This document shows positions 33,733-42,900 of a stretch of DNA of 64,000 nucleotides, piece after piece (position 1 is the stretch's first letter; each line of letters opens with the position of its first letter). A program made the position numbers and the translations under genes. This DNA is from JAVBTR01 sp031556065 (GTDB lineage Bacteria > Bacillota > Clostridia > Christensenellales > Aristaeellaceae): contig JAVBTR010000012.1 of assembly GCA_031556065.1 (NCBI GenBank), forward strand, positions 1-64,000, in the 5' to 3' direction. Below the pieces are notes generated by a model that saw only the letters and a list, made by a program, of their open reading frames with translations, was not told the DNA's origin and did not search any database.

Positions 33733-33819
33733 GCTGCTGTGATGGAATAGGCAGACATAACAGACTTAAAATCTGTCGGTGGAAACACCGTGCCGGTTCG
33801 ACCCCGGCCAGCAGCACCA
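33733..33819 (+). tRNA. tRNA-Leu (anticodon TAA)
   Basis: Class II tRNA with a long variable arm (GTCGGTGGAAACACCGT). Acceptor GCTGCTG pairs with CAGCAGC, anticodon loop CTTAAAA, encoded CCA at 33817-33819. It lies after the terminator of the main cluster, and no promoter is visible in the short gap, so read-through or its own weak promoter is needed. The island begins directly after it. Confidence 0.95.
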
Positions 33820-33827
33820 AACCAATA

Positions 33828-33879
33828 TAATCCGAACCAATCCCGACAGATAATACCTGTTGGCGAAGGGTTCGGATTA
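33828..33879. repeat. Inverted repeat at the left island edge
   Basis: TAATCCGAACC (33828-33838) and GGTTCGGATTA (33869-33879), perfect 11-bp arms around 30 nt. It starts 9 bp after tRNA-Leu and may be a terminator for it or part of the recombinase attachment region. The interval from 33880 to 33980 holds no gene. Confidence 0.55.
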
Positions 33880-33980
33880 TTAGTTTATTTCGAGTATGGT
33901 TTCTTCCCTAATGGGGTAAAGCAAAGGGCGGAGTCAAAACCCAGAGGGCCGAGAAAAAAGAAAAGAACTGAATAGACAGA

Positions 33981-34017
33981 AAAAAGGGGCACTGGCATCA
34001 TTGCGATACCAGTGCCC
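33981..34017 (-). terminator. Terminator of the left island genes
   Basis: Read on the minus strand: GGGCACTGG (34017-34009), loop, CCAGTGCCC (33995-33987), then C and a T-run. It follows the small basic protein gene. Confidence 0.8.
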
Positions 34018-34022
34018 TGCTG

Positions 34023-34211
34023 TCAATTATTCTTTTTCTTCTCTTTTCTAACCGTATCCATTTCTTGCTGCTGCTTCCACTCGGCAAATTCTTTTTGCCC
34101 TTCCTCGCTCTCGAAAAGAGCAAGAACATCGGGCATAATACAACGAGCGATGGCTTCAATTTTGTATTGTGGAATGTTGGTGTTGTTAATAATCTTCTTG
34201 CGCCGTCCCAT
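34023..34211 (-). CDS. Small charged protein of a mobile element
   Basis: A 62-residue protein starting GRRKKIINNTNIP, with a lysine-rich tail (RKEKKKNN). I cannot assign a function. Small proteins of this kind accompany sigma-like genes in clostridial mobile elements. The ATG at 34211 follows GGAGG with normal spacing; an upstream ATG in the same frame lacks a site. It is about 100 bp downstream of the sigma-like gene on the same strand and is followed by a terminator. Confidence 0.6.
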   Translation of the reverse strand: MGRRKKIINNTNIPQYKIEAIARCIMPDVLALFESEEGQKEFAEWKQQQEMDTVRKEKKKNN

Positions 34212-34314
34212 GATTTTCCTCCGTATGTAGTTTTCAAGGTACAAAGTCTTGAAATCTCACTTTCATAAATATTGGGGTAATAAAAAACCACGCCTCATTT
34301 CTGATAGCGTGGAG

Positions 34315-35154
34315 CTAATGTTGCTCATATTCGATAAACGCTTTCTTGATTGCGCTCATCCGTTTTAGTACACCGCTGTGATTCTTGTATCCCATCACGT
34401 TGGCGATTTGCTCATAGGTGAATCCTTGTATTCGATAATCTAGTATCTCCATATCCCGTGGCAAGAGCTGCAATCTGAAGCGTCGATAGAAGTCATCGGC
34501 TACAACCTGTTCAACGAAGTGCGATGAAGGATCAGCCAATGCATGGATTCCATTCCCGACATCTTCGATGCTGCCTTCCAATGATACCATCTGCACTTTT
34601 TTAGATCGGGTGTGATACCACTTGCGAAGGAAATCTTTGCGAACGTTGGTGTTCCAGTTTTCAAAATCTTCATCGCAAGGCATTTCCCGCACAACATCAA
34701 GCGTGGGTTGCCAGCCTTCTTCTTGAATGGCACGTTTTACGATTCGTCCCATTACTTCTTCAATGTAATCAGACGTGAAGAACGGAATGGTTTCAACGCT
34801 TGGAATATAGAAAAGCCGTTGCAAACCCCACCCGGTTTCTGCCTCCAACAATCTTGCCCAAATAGGTAACATATAGCACAGCTTCCATACCGGGCAATAG
34901 CCTGTGTAATGTTCTTTCCAACCACTAAAGCCGAAGTGCGGAAAAACCATTGCCGCACTTGCATCGGTAATCTCGCTAAAGAAGGCATCGCTGTTCACGA
35001 CTGCCATCATTTCTTCGGAGTACACTACTTCTCTCACTTTTCGTGGTAAAGAATAAAGCGTTGGGCACTTTTTAATTAAATCTTGCGGCAGGAAATATAC
35101 TAATGGTAAATAAAGCAGATTGCTGTCTGCGGATATTTGCAATAAGCTCATCAT
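34315..35154 (-). CDS. Sigma-factor-like / HTH protein of a mobile element
   Basis: A 279-residue protein. The middle (DFENWNTNVRKDFLRKWYHTRSK) is reminiscent of sigma-like proteins on clostridial integrative elements, and the C-terminus (residues about 235-275; LPRDMEILDYRIQGFTYEQIANVMGYKNHSGVLKRM) is a region-4-like helix-turn-helix. It may direct transcription of element genes or regulate excision. AAGGAGGTGAA precedes the ATG. It is transcribed away from the cargo operon. Whether it binds core RNA polymerase cannot be told from sequence. Confidence 0.65.
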   Translation of the reverse strand: MMSLLQISADSNLLYLPLVYFLPQDLIKKCPTLYSLPRKVREVVYSEEMMAVVNSDAFFSEITDASAAMVFPHFGFSGWKEHYTGYCPVWKLCYMLPIWARLLEAETGWGLQRLFYIPSVETIPFFTSDYIEEVMGRIVKRAIQEEGWQPTLDVVREMPCDEDFENWNTNVRKDFLRKWYHTRSKKVQMVSLEGSIEDVGNGIHALADPSSHFVEQVVADDFYRRFRLQLLPRDMEILDYRIQGFTYEQIANVMGYKNHSGVLKRMSAIKKAFIEYEQH

Positions 35155-35378
35155 TTCACCTCCTTAATTTTGAACTATACTTATATACGGCATAAATGCA
35201 AAGCAATTGTTCCAGATAGGCTGATTATAACAAAATAAGCAATCAGAAACAAGCTGCTTTAATAGCACCCTTTGCATATTGTGCGAGTTGGAGAGTATTT
35301 GCAAGACACCTTCCAAGCATTTTCCTACATGACACCTCGTGTATATTTTCTTTATTCGGTGCGAATTATGTAAAATTA

Positions 35379-35387
35379 TGCTATAAT
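35379..35387 (+). promoter_or_regulatory. Probable extended -10 promoter of the cargo operon
   Basis: TG-C-TATAAT: consensus TATAAT at 35382-35387 with TG one base upstream, and no good -35. It is 136 bp before the first gene. The rest of 35155-35522 shows no gene. Confidence 0.6.
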
Positions 35388-35522
35388 GGCAAAGATAATA
35401 ATTTGGCAGTCAGCAATTAATATAAGCTATGCTGCTCGCAAGTTAATTGGAGAAACATTTCACACAACTACAGAGTGGTTATCAGCCAGAACATGCTTTG
35501 TTTCGAAAGGAGCCGAGACCAA

Positions 35523-36947
35523 ATGCGCAAGGCATATGATACGATTTTACGATCCGAAGTGTCTGCTGAGTTGGTTGCAGAAGGCGGCGTATTTGATGAA
35601 CCTTATCGTTTTGAGTGTGCTTGTTGCGGCGAAGAAGTTCGAATTGCCGCTGCTGAAAGTACTAAACAGACGGTTCACTTCAGACATCGTAGTGGCAATA
35701 ATGATACTGAATGCGAAAACTATTTGGGGAAAAATATGCAAATAAGTATTGATTCCGCATCAAAGAAAAGCAATCGTGAAAGATTGGAATTTTACTTTGT
35801 TTACAGCAACAAGAATTTTTGCATGGGATTAAAGTTTACTGAGCAGGAACTTATGAATTATGAACAATGCTCAGCTTTATTTACATTGAGTGTAAGCGAG
35901 ACGCAAGAGGCTTTTCGCACTTTGGAAATAAACCGCACTAATTTTTTTCCGGACGCTATGGAGTTAATTCCGTTGGGAACGTTTTCACACAGTTACTATT
36001 TAACTAATACATATGATAAAACTTGGCGAAAATACGATTTTATTAACATAGAGAATACCCCTGCATTTTTTAAAGTTTTAGGTGATGTTGCCAATTTCAA
36101 GGCACGCCTTGTGCAGGGTGATGTTATATATACAAACACAAAGTACTTTGTTACTTTTCAAAATCAATATTACGAAAATCATTTCAGGTCTTTTTCAGTT
36201 GAAGATAAGTTCACGTTTGAGACTATGGGAAAGCAATTTACAGGTATCATTATAAGTTTTCCCCAAAAAAGTGAACGAATTGATGCCTTGATTGCTCCAT
36301 GGGGATATAGACTCGAAAGTTCTGATACTTTAACATTATTGTGGCCTCCGGCGTCATCCGATGGTGATACCTCTTATATTTCTGGAGACAACGCCTTTAT
36401 ATACTCCACGTTTCGATTGCAAGCTCATGGAAACATCAATGTTAATCCAAGTGATGTTGTCAATATTACCGCTAATCTGTCAAAAGTGCTAATTCGCTCT
36501 ACGACAAAGGTTTTCAGGAGAAACGCAGAACTTACAATAAGTAATTGTGCATTGCCACTGTGCGCATTGGATAAGTTGGATGTATCAGAGGACTTGGCTG
36601 ATTGTTTTGTTGCAAATGCTGAAAGCACTTGCTTTAGCTTTACTTCAGCAGGGGTATTGCCGCTAGATGCGGCAGCTTGGTTTTATCTTACACCAGAAGA
36701 CGTGGTGCGAAAATACCAACATGGCTATTTGATTGGAGAGGTAAAATACCCTCCACAATCTGCGCCGAAGAAAAAAGAGTTGCTAAACGATTTGCTAAAG
36801 CATTATAAGCTGAATGAGCCATTTGTCAAAACGCGATTGAATATGATTTCAATTAGCGAAACAGTGTCAGAATATCTCCTTTCTTGCGAAGAATCAGCGC
36901 AAATCAACTCTGCTGCAAAACGCTTTATTGAGGAGGGACGTCTGTGA
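35523..36947 (+). CDS. Defence-operon protein 1, CoiA-like zinc site
   Basis: A 474-residue protein. Residues 28-67 contain a C-x2-C...H...C arrangement (C32, C35, H55, C64; FRFECACC-type then HFRHRSGNNDTEC) like the N-terminal zinc-binding part of CoiA-family proteins; here it reads YRFECACC. The remaining ~400 residues look beta-rich and lack a visible PD-(D/E)xK nuclease core. I recognise no other domain. The ATG at 35523 follows AAAGGAG by ten bases. Its stop overlaps the next gene by four bases. In order and size it could correspond to an accessory Druantia subunit, but that is inference from position only. A DNA- or protein-binding recognition role is plausible. Confidence 0.65.
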   Translation: MRKAYDTILRSEVSAELVAEGGVFDEPYRFECACCGEEVRIAAAESTKQTVHFRHRSGNNDTECENYLGKNMQISIDSASKKSNRERLEFYFVYSNKNFCMGLKFTEQELMNYEQCSALFTLSVSETQEAFRTLEINRTNFFPDAMELIPLGTFSHSYYLTNTYDKTWRKYDFINIENTPAFFKVLGDVANFKARLVQGDVIYTNTKYFVTFQNQYYENHFRSFSVEDKFTFETMGKQFTGIIISFPQKSERIDALIAPWGYRLESSDTLTLLWPPASSDGDTSYISGDNAFIYSTFRLQAHGNINVNPSDVVNITANLSKVLIRSTTKVFRRNAELTISNCALPLCALDKLDVSEDLADCFVANAESTCFSFTSAGVLPLDAAAWFYLTPEDVVRKYQHGYLIGEVKYPPQSAPKKKELLNDLLKHYKLNEPFVKTRLNMISISETVSEYLLSCEESAQINSAAKRFIEEGRL

Positions 36948-38902
36948 GCTATTTGCCTCTCTTGTCGGATGACGACATCCGTTTTGTTTGCTCAATAATT
37001 CCACATGAGGAAGTTATTCGCTATTTTTCACGACATCCTAAAGACCTTGCTCAGATAAGGCCTGGCTTTCGGGCAAAGACGTTTAGCAAAAGTGATGTTA
37101 GCAAACTACTATTCAATTTCCAATCAAAAAACTTTATACAGAACATTATCGAAAATTGGCTTGACTTTTGTCTGCGGGAAATAGAGAAATATTATAACAA
37201 CTGCATAGCAGATGGTGATGACAAAGACGTGGCTCAATTAAAGACGCTATCCGGGTCTTTTTTCGCACCCAACATAGCTGTTTACTTTAAGCTTGTTGGA
37301 GAAGAACGTTCACAAAGGGAAATGGAGCTGCTTAGTGCATCTATTACGGCGATTCGAGAAAATAGCGAAAGCAACATAGTACAAAATCGAGAGCTAAAGT
37401 CAAAAGAAAAAGAGCTGCAACAAGAAAAGGACAAGGCTGATGCACTTCATGAAAAATTGGAGAAGGCTACTGCAAGTCAACAAAGGAGAATTGCTGAAAT
37501 TGTAGATCTCAAGCGTGAGTTAGCTGAACTTCATGATCTGAGGGGTAAAGTAGATAAGCAAAACAAAGATATCAGTTCGGCTAAAATGCTCGTAGAAGAA
37601 AAAGAAGCATGCATAGTCAAAATGAAACAAGAATTGAGTATATCTGCAAGTGAAATTGCAAATCTCAAAAGTGAACTCGGCAAAAATGCGATATTGCAGG
37701 CTGAAGTAATCGCCCTACGAAAAAAAGAGAGCTATATTACTCAACTTGAAGCGGATGTTATATTTTATCAAAATCAGAGTATGGATTGCGAAAAGCAACT
37801 TGAAAGGCTTTCGGACGATTTGGTTGAGTCATCCAGTAAAATAACAAATCTCGAAGAAAAAGTTGCTGCAAACGCACAGCTTCAGGCTGAGATTTCTGAG
37901 CTGAGAAAATCTAAAGAGGGCATAACCGCCTTAAAAAGTGAACTGGAAAATTTAATTGAACGCAACAGAGTTTGCGAAGAACATGTGGAAAGACTAAAGA
38001 TCGAGCTAGCGACTGCAATTTACAATGACGAGCAACGGCAAGAACAAGAAAAATCGTCTCGTGTCTTATCAAATGTAACATCCAGTGGAGCAATACATGT
38101 AGCACACAAACCACTAAAGCCGATCGAAATGGCGCTCTTTACTGAGTATATTGGCTATAATCTTGAAAGCATAGGCATTCCAAGTGATGCAGAGGTGTTT
38201 AATTTGCTGATTAATCATTTGAGCAGAATTTGCTTTGGAGGAGTGCCGATTATCGCCAATCGCCTTACAGGTGCTGCTATCGCGAAATGTATTGCTAATG
38301 TGATTACAGGTGCGCCCGAAGTGAAAACACTTCGGTATAAAAAAGAAATTTCCATTGAAGAAATCAGCGCTTTTTTTGAATCAAAAGAGCGGGTTGTTTG
38401 CCTTGACAATTTTGTTGGAAACTACAACGAAACAGAACTGCTACCCTTGTTTGAAGAGAATCGAAATAAAATTATTTTCCTGTTAACGGCTTATGATCGA
38501 ACAGTAAATTATATATCAGAAGAATTTTTGCGTTACTGTCACTATTTAAACTTAAATCAACTCATTGCACGAATCCCTACGTTGGAGCTTTCTGAGGATT
38601 CCTCCACATTGGACGAGGGAGAATACTCTCCCGAAAGAACAGATGCAAACAATCGTTATGCAGACATAATGCGCAAAATTCTAAATGAAATCAATTACTG
38701 CAAAAGCATTATCGAAGAAAAATGCGCCGAGATTTCGAGTGAGCAAGAGTTGTGCGGATCATTAGCCTTTGATGTTTTACCATACTGTGTTGACGTGCTT
38801 CACATATCCCCATATAACAGTTCTGCACACCTTGGCAGATATGCAGGAGTTGCGGGTAGATGTCCGCATCGCAAGTTGCTTAAGGAGTGGTTTGCGCTAT
38901 GA
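36944..38902 (+). CDS. Defence-operon protein 2, coiled coil plus degenerate AAA-like domain
   Basis: A 652-residue protein with three parts: a helical N-terminus (1-115), a long coiled coil (about 120-365) and a C-terminal globular domain (about 390-652). In the coiled coil, residues 237-293 and 299-355 align without gaps at a 62-residue offset (both contain N-L, LQAE, LRK, IT-x-L, C and ER-L at the same places). The C-terminal domain resembles an AAA fold: GGVPIIANRLTGAAIAKCI in the place of the P-loop but without GK[T/S], a Walker-B-like VVCLDNF (484-490) and a sensor-like IIFLLTAYDRT (510-520). It probably does not hydrolyse ATP; a scaffold or clamp is likelier. Confidence 0.65.
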   Translation: MSYLPLLSDDDIRFVCSIIPHEEVIRYFSRHPKDLAQIRPGFRAKTFSKSDVSKLLFNFQSKNFIQNIIENWLDFCLREIEKYYNNCIADGDDKDVAQLKTLSGSFFAPNIAVYFKLVGEERSQREMELLSASITAIRENSESNIVQNRELKSKEKELQQEKDKADALHEKLEKATASQQRRIAEIVDLKRELAELHDLRGKVDKQNKDISSAKMLVEEKEACIVKMKQELSISASEIANLKSELGKNAILQAEVIALRKKESYITQLEADVIFYQNQSMDCEKQLERLSDDLVESSSKITNLEEKVAANAQLQAEISELRKSKEGITALKSELENLIERNRVCEEHVERLKIELATAIYNDEQRQEQEKSSRVLSNVTSSGAIHVAHKPLKPIEMALFTEYIGYNLESIGIPSDAEVFNLLINHLSRICFGGVPIIANRLTGAAIAKCIANVITGAPEVKTLRYKKEISIEEISAFFESKERVVCLDNFVGNYNETELLPLFEENRNKIIFLLTAYDRTVNYISEEFLRYCHYLNLNQLIARIPTLELSEDSSTLDEGEYSPERTDANNRYADIMRKILNEINYCKSIIEEKCAEISSEQELCGSLAFDVLPYCVDVLHISPYNSSAHLGRYAGVAGRCPHRKLLKEWFAL

Positions 38903-39918
38903 ATGAACTTTTAAAAGCAATGTCAACCGATATGAGAATCAAACGTTATCAAAATGAAACGGAGGATTCGTTTGCCTATCGCTTATGCTATTCGGCTTTA
39001 GGACAATGGTGTTTACGGCTGGCGCAAAACACTTATGACGGTGCTATAGGCACTTCAAAGCATAGCCAAACCATTATACTTAACGAATTGATCGCAAGAT
39101 TTATTGAGCTGTTTCCTTATCTTGAGGAAAAGCTTATCGATGGTAGCGGAAAGAATGATAGCATTTCTGTTCACATACGAAAAGTCTATGAAGAAACAGG
39201 TTATTTACTTACTTCTGATACCAACCGAAACAGGATAGCTAACTACGGCAGAAGCATTGCTGTTGGACATGCAAATCTGTTTTTCGGACTCCCTTCATCG
39301 AGCTATACCGTAAATGGGTTGGGTGTATTAACTCCTTCTCCTGCACACAACGTTACATCGAGGGAGTTTCTTATAAGGGACAATCTATCTTGGAAAAAAT
39401 ATTTTCAGGCACAGTTTGACAATGTTGAGTTTGGCGATAGAGATATCGATATTACGCAACTCGAATTTTTCGATCCACAGTCGCACAAATCTCCTTCGTC
39501 ATCGTGGAGAAAGTCGATTACAACAAGCTGCACTATCGCACGAGGTGGCGAATTCGGCCCTTTCTATAAGGTGAAGCAGATGACCAATGGATCCTTTTTA
39601 TTTGCTGACGAACCGATAATTACACAATCGGATGCTTTTACTTCGTATGAGTACAGACGCTTGTACTTTGCACTTAAGGCACAATACGGGGCTCCGCTTA
39701 TTGCTTATATCAGTAGACACGATTCGGATTATGCGACGGTTAGATTAAGCGGGCTCTTGCCCAATCGTGAATATTATTACATATTATTGCTGGCATGGCC
39801 TCAAAACACTTTTTATAACAAAGCAGGCTTTATTATTAGAACGGACTTATTGCCAGAACTATCAACGGTACTAATTAATCTAGGAATAAAGATAGAAAGC
39901 GAGGGCGCATATGCATAA
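38899..39918 (+). CDS. Defence-operon protein 3, unknown
   Basis: A 339-residue soluble protein that I do not recognise. The first ~120 residues are helical with aromatic and tryptophan residues (SALGQWCLRLAQNTYDG); the rest is mixed, with RNRIANYGRSIAVGHANLFFG near 115 and a DRDIDITQLEFFDP segment near 190. No catalytic motif, zinc site, signal peptide or membrane span is visible. The start overlaps the stop of gene 2 (ATGA) with AGGAG upstream, and its end overlaps the helicase gene by eight bases. Its fixed place between the coiled-coil protein and helicase suggests an obligatory subunit. Confidence 0.6.
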   Translation: MNELLKAMSTDMRIKRYQNETEDSFAYRLCYSALGQWCLRLAQNTYDGAIGTSKHSQTIILNELIARFIELFPYLEEKLIDGSGKNDSISVHIRKVYEETGYLLTSDTNRNRIANYGRSIAVGHANLFFGLPSSSYTVNGLGVLTPSPAHNVTSREFLIRDNLSWKKYFQAQFDNVEFGDRDIDITQLEFFDPQSHKSPSSSWRKSITTSCTIARGGEFGPFYKVKQMTNGSFLFADEPIITQSDAFTSYEYRRLYFALKAQYGAPLIAYISRHDSDYATVRLSGLLPNREYYYILLLAWPQNTFYNKAGFIIRTDLLPELSTVLINLGIKIESEGAYA

Positions 39919-42900
39919 TTCAAGCAGTGTTCAAGTGTACTATCAAACTATTCGTGATAGGTTGAAAAACTACATTAAATCGGACTATTTGGCTAATAGC
40001 GAAACGTTGCTTATGTATGTTGATGATCTATTAGGAGAAAACTGCTCTCCATATGCCAACATTGCGCGTGAACCATATATCGAAACATCCGCTTCCTATA
40101 AAAAAATTCAAAACGGGATTGCAAACTCTCAGCTGATTGAAGATTCTATTAAAGAATCTCTGCTTAAGCTTGTTGAGGAGAAGCTTGGCGTTTTTGCTGA
40201 TCCGTTTGAGCATCAGGTGCAAGCACTTGAATATTTTTTGGCAGGACGAGATATGTTTGTATCAACTGGAACAGGTTCTGGCAAAACCGAATGCTTCTTG
40301 TGGCCTATTATAGCAAAATGCTTCGCTGAAGCAAAAACACACCCTAATAGTTTTAATAAAGAAGGCGTGCGGACTCTTATTATCTATCCTATGAACGCAC
40401 TTGTATCTGATCAATTGGCTAGATTCAGAAAAATTATCGGTAGTGAAGAATTTAAAGATATCTTTACAGAAGATACATTGGCAACTCGCATTCCGCATTT
40501 CGGCATGTATACAGGCAGAACTCCTTACGCCGGAAAGCCAAAGACTGCCAGCAACAAAGAGCTGGCAGCTACATTTCGAGAAAGTTACCTGGTGGATGAG
40601 GAAGCGGATAATCAAACTCAAGAGCGACAACGTAATAATATTAACGGATTGAAAAGTATCAATAAGTACCCAGCTAGATTTGGAGAAAACGGTCTTGAAA
40701 AATTTATTGATGATTTGGAACGGAACATACATAAACCAGCTTCTTTTGACGCTGAATTTATTACCAGATTCGAGATGCAAAGGTGTCCGCCGGATATACT
40801 GATAACGAACTATTCCATGCTGGAATATATGCTCATGCGTCAACGCGAGACGGGTATTTGGGATAAGACAAAAGAGTGGCTTAACGAATCACAAGACAAT
40901 CGTTTGCTTATTGTTTTGGATGAGGCACATATGTATCGGGGCGCTGCTGGTGGCGAAATAGCGTTGCTGTTAGAACGTTTATTCTATCGCCTTGGAATTT
41001 CACGAGACAAAGTCCAGTTCATCCTTACTACTGCCAGTATGCCGCAAGATGATCAGAAAGCAATAGATGCATTTTACACTGGGCTTACGCAGAAAGAGCC
41101 TTCTCACTATGAATTCATTGATGGATCGAAAGAGGAAATTGCAAGTGAGGCTGAAATCAAAACCAATGTGGCTGCGCTGGCATCAGTTGGATCGGAACAG
41201 GTATATGGCGAGAGTATTGCCGAAAAAATAAGAGTTTTTTCGCACGCTGTTTTTGGACATATTCTTCCCGAAACCATCAGTTCAAAGCAGGCACAAGCTT
41301 GGTTATATGATAACCTCGCAAGATATGATGCATTTCTCCAATTGAATAAGGTGTGCCGTGACGGGGCTACGTCATACAGTGAAATAAAGAACAGGCTTTT
41401 TGGGGAGGCAACCGACTCTGAAGCCGCACTGGATGCTTTGTTAGCTATCGTAGCTCTTGCTGAGAAGAATGGTAACATCCTATTTCCTGTGCGTCTGCAT
41501 ATGTTTTTGAGAGGACTTCAGGGCCTATTTGCATGTTCAAACCCCAAATGCGTTCACGCAAAGTACTCGAGTGAAGAACAGCTGCCGCTAGGAAAGGTAA
41601 CCTCAGTGCCACGAGATAAGTGTGAATGTGGTGCACGAGTTTATGAGCTTGTTAATCATATAAAATGCGGCGGACTTTATTTGCGCGTTTTTGTTCAAAA
41701 GAACGAAGGCAGTCCTTACTGGTATGTCTTTCCGCAAAAAGGAATAAGCGGAGATGTGAACTCACTTAATGAAATGCTTCTATACGTGGTTCCAAAGAAC
41801 TATCAAAAAGGACGAAATGATAATATTGGCTCGCTTGATCCCTTAACAGGAAAATTGTACATTTCGCCCCAATCTGATGATAAATTACTAACAGTAATTT
41901 ATAGCAATAACTTTGATACCAAGTTGCAGTCCTTTAATTTCAATGTATGCCCGAAGTGCAAAAAGAAAATGAGCTTAAAAAAGCCTGCCGACTTGGCAAC
42001 GAAAGGCAATATTCCTTTCTACAATCTGACAAAAGCGCAGTTTGAGTTGCAACCTCCCAAATCAAATCTAATTAATCAAGGAAAAAAGGTATTACTCTTC
42101 TCGGACTCGCGCCAAAACGCAGCGAAGCTTGCACTGGACTTGTCGAAATCATCAGATGCAGATGCTTTCCGCCAAGCAATCATACTAGCTTCTTTGCTCT
42201 TGCAAAATGATGAAAAGGAGCATACTTTAGCAGATATATATCCTGCTTTCTTAGAAGTGTGTATAGAAAACAAACTGAATTTTTTCAGTGGGATAAGTAA
42301 CGAAAAATTCGTTCAAGACAAGAACCTCTTTGAGGGGCATAAGCGTCGCATGATGCGCCGTGGAAACGAGAATGATTCTTCGGAACTGGCAGCAAAATAT
42401 CAATCGTTGCCCGATGAATATCACGAACAACTATTGACCTTTTTTACAGAAAGCCCGCGATCTTTCAAAGACATTGGAATTGGTTTCTTGGCGCCGACGG
42501 TCAATGCGCTGGAAGATTGTAGTTTTGACTTGGAAGAAGACGGAATAGTCATAGACAAAGATATTCTTTATCAGCTTCTTGTTCTTCTTTTTTGGGATGT
42601 AATGGATGACAGTGCGGCCTTGGGTGAGAATATCCCGGATGACATTCGAAAGGGATTACCCGGACGCAGTAAAGAACGTGAATTTGGGCTAAGCAGCACT
42701 TTCACAACAGCATTAGATAGCAAATTTCTTCAGCGGGGCAAGGAGATTCTTAATCTTAATAGCGATGCAATGTTGGAGAAAGTAATCAATAAGATACGTG
42801 ATTTGTTTTTCTCGACATCACGAATAAGTCGTTATTACATTAAACTTGGGGCTGTAAAAATCGAGTTTGCAAACAAAGATTTTACGTGGTATCGTTGCTT

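Noticed and set aside
33318..33820. Minus-strand frames over the tRNA genes, with phrases such as GLEPSTSS
   Set aside because: These are well-known false translations of the complement of tRNA genes.
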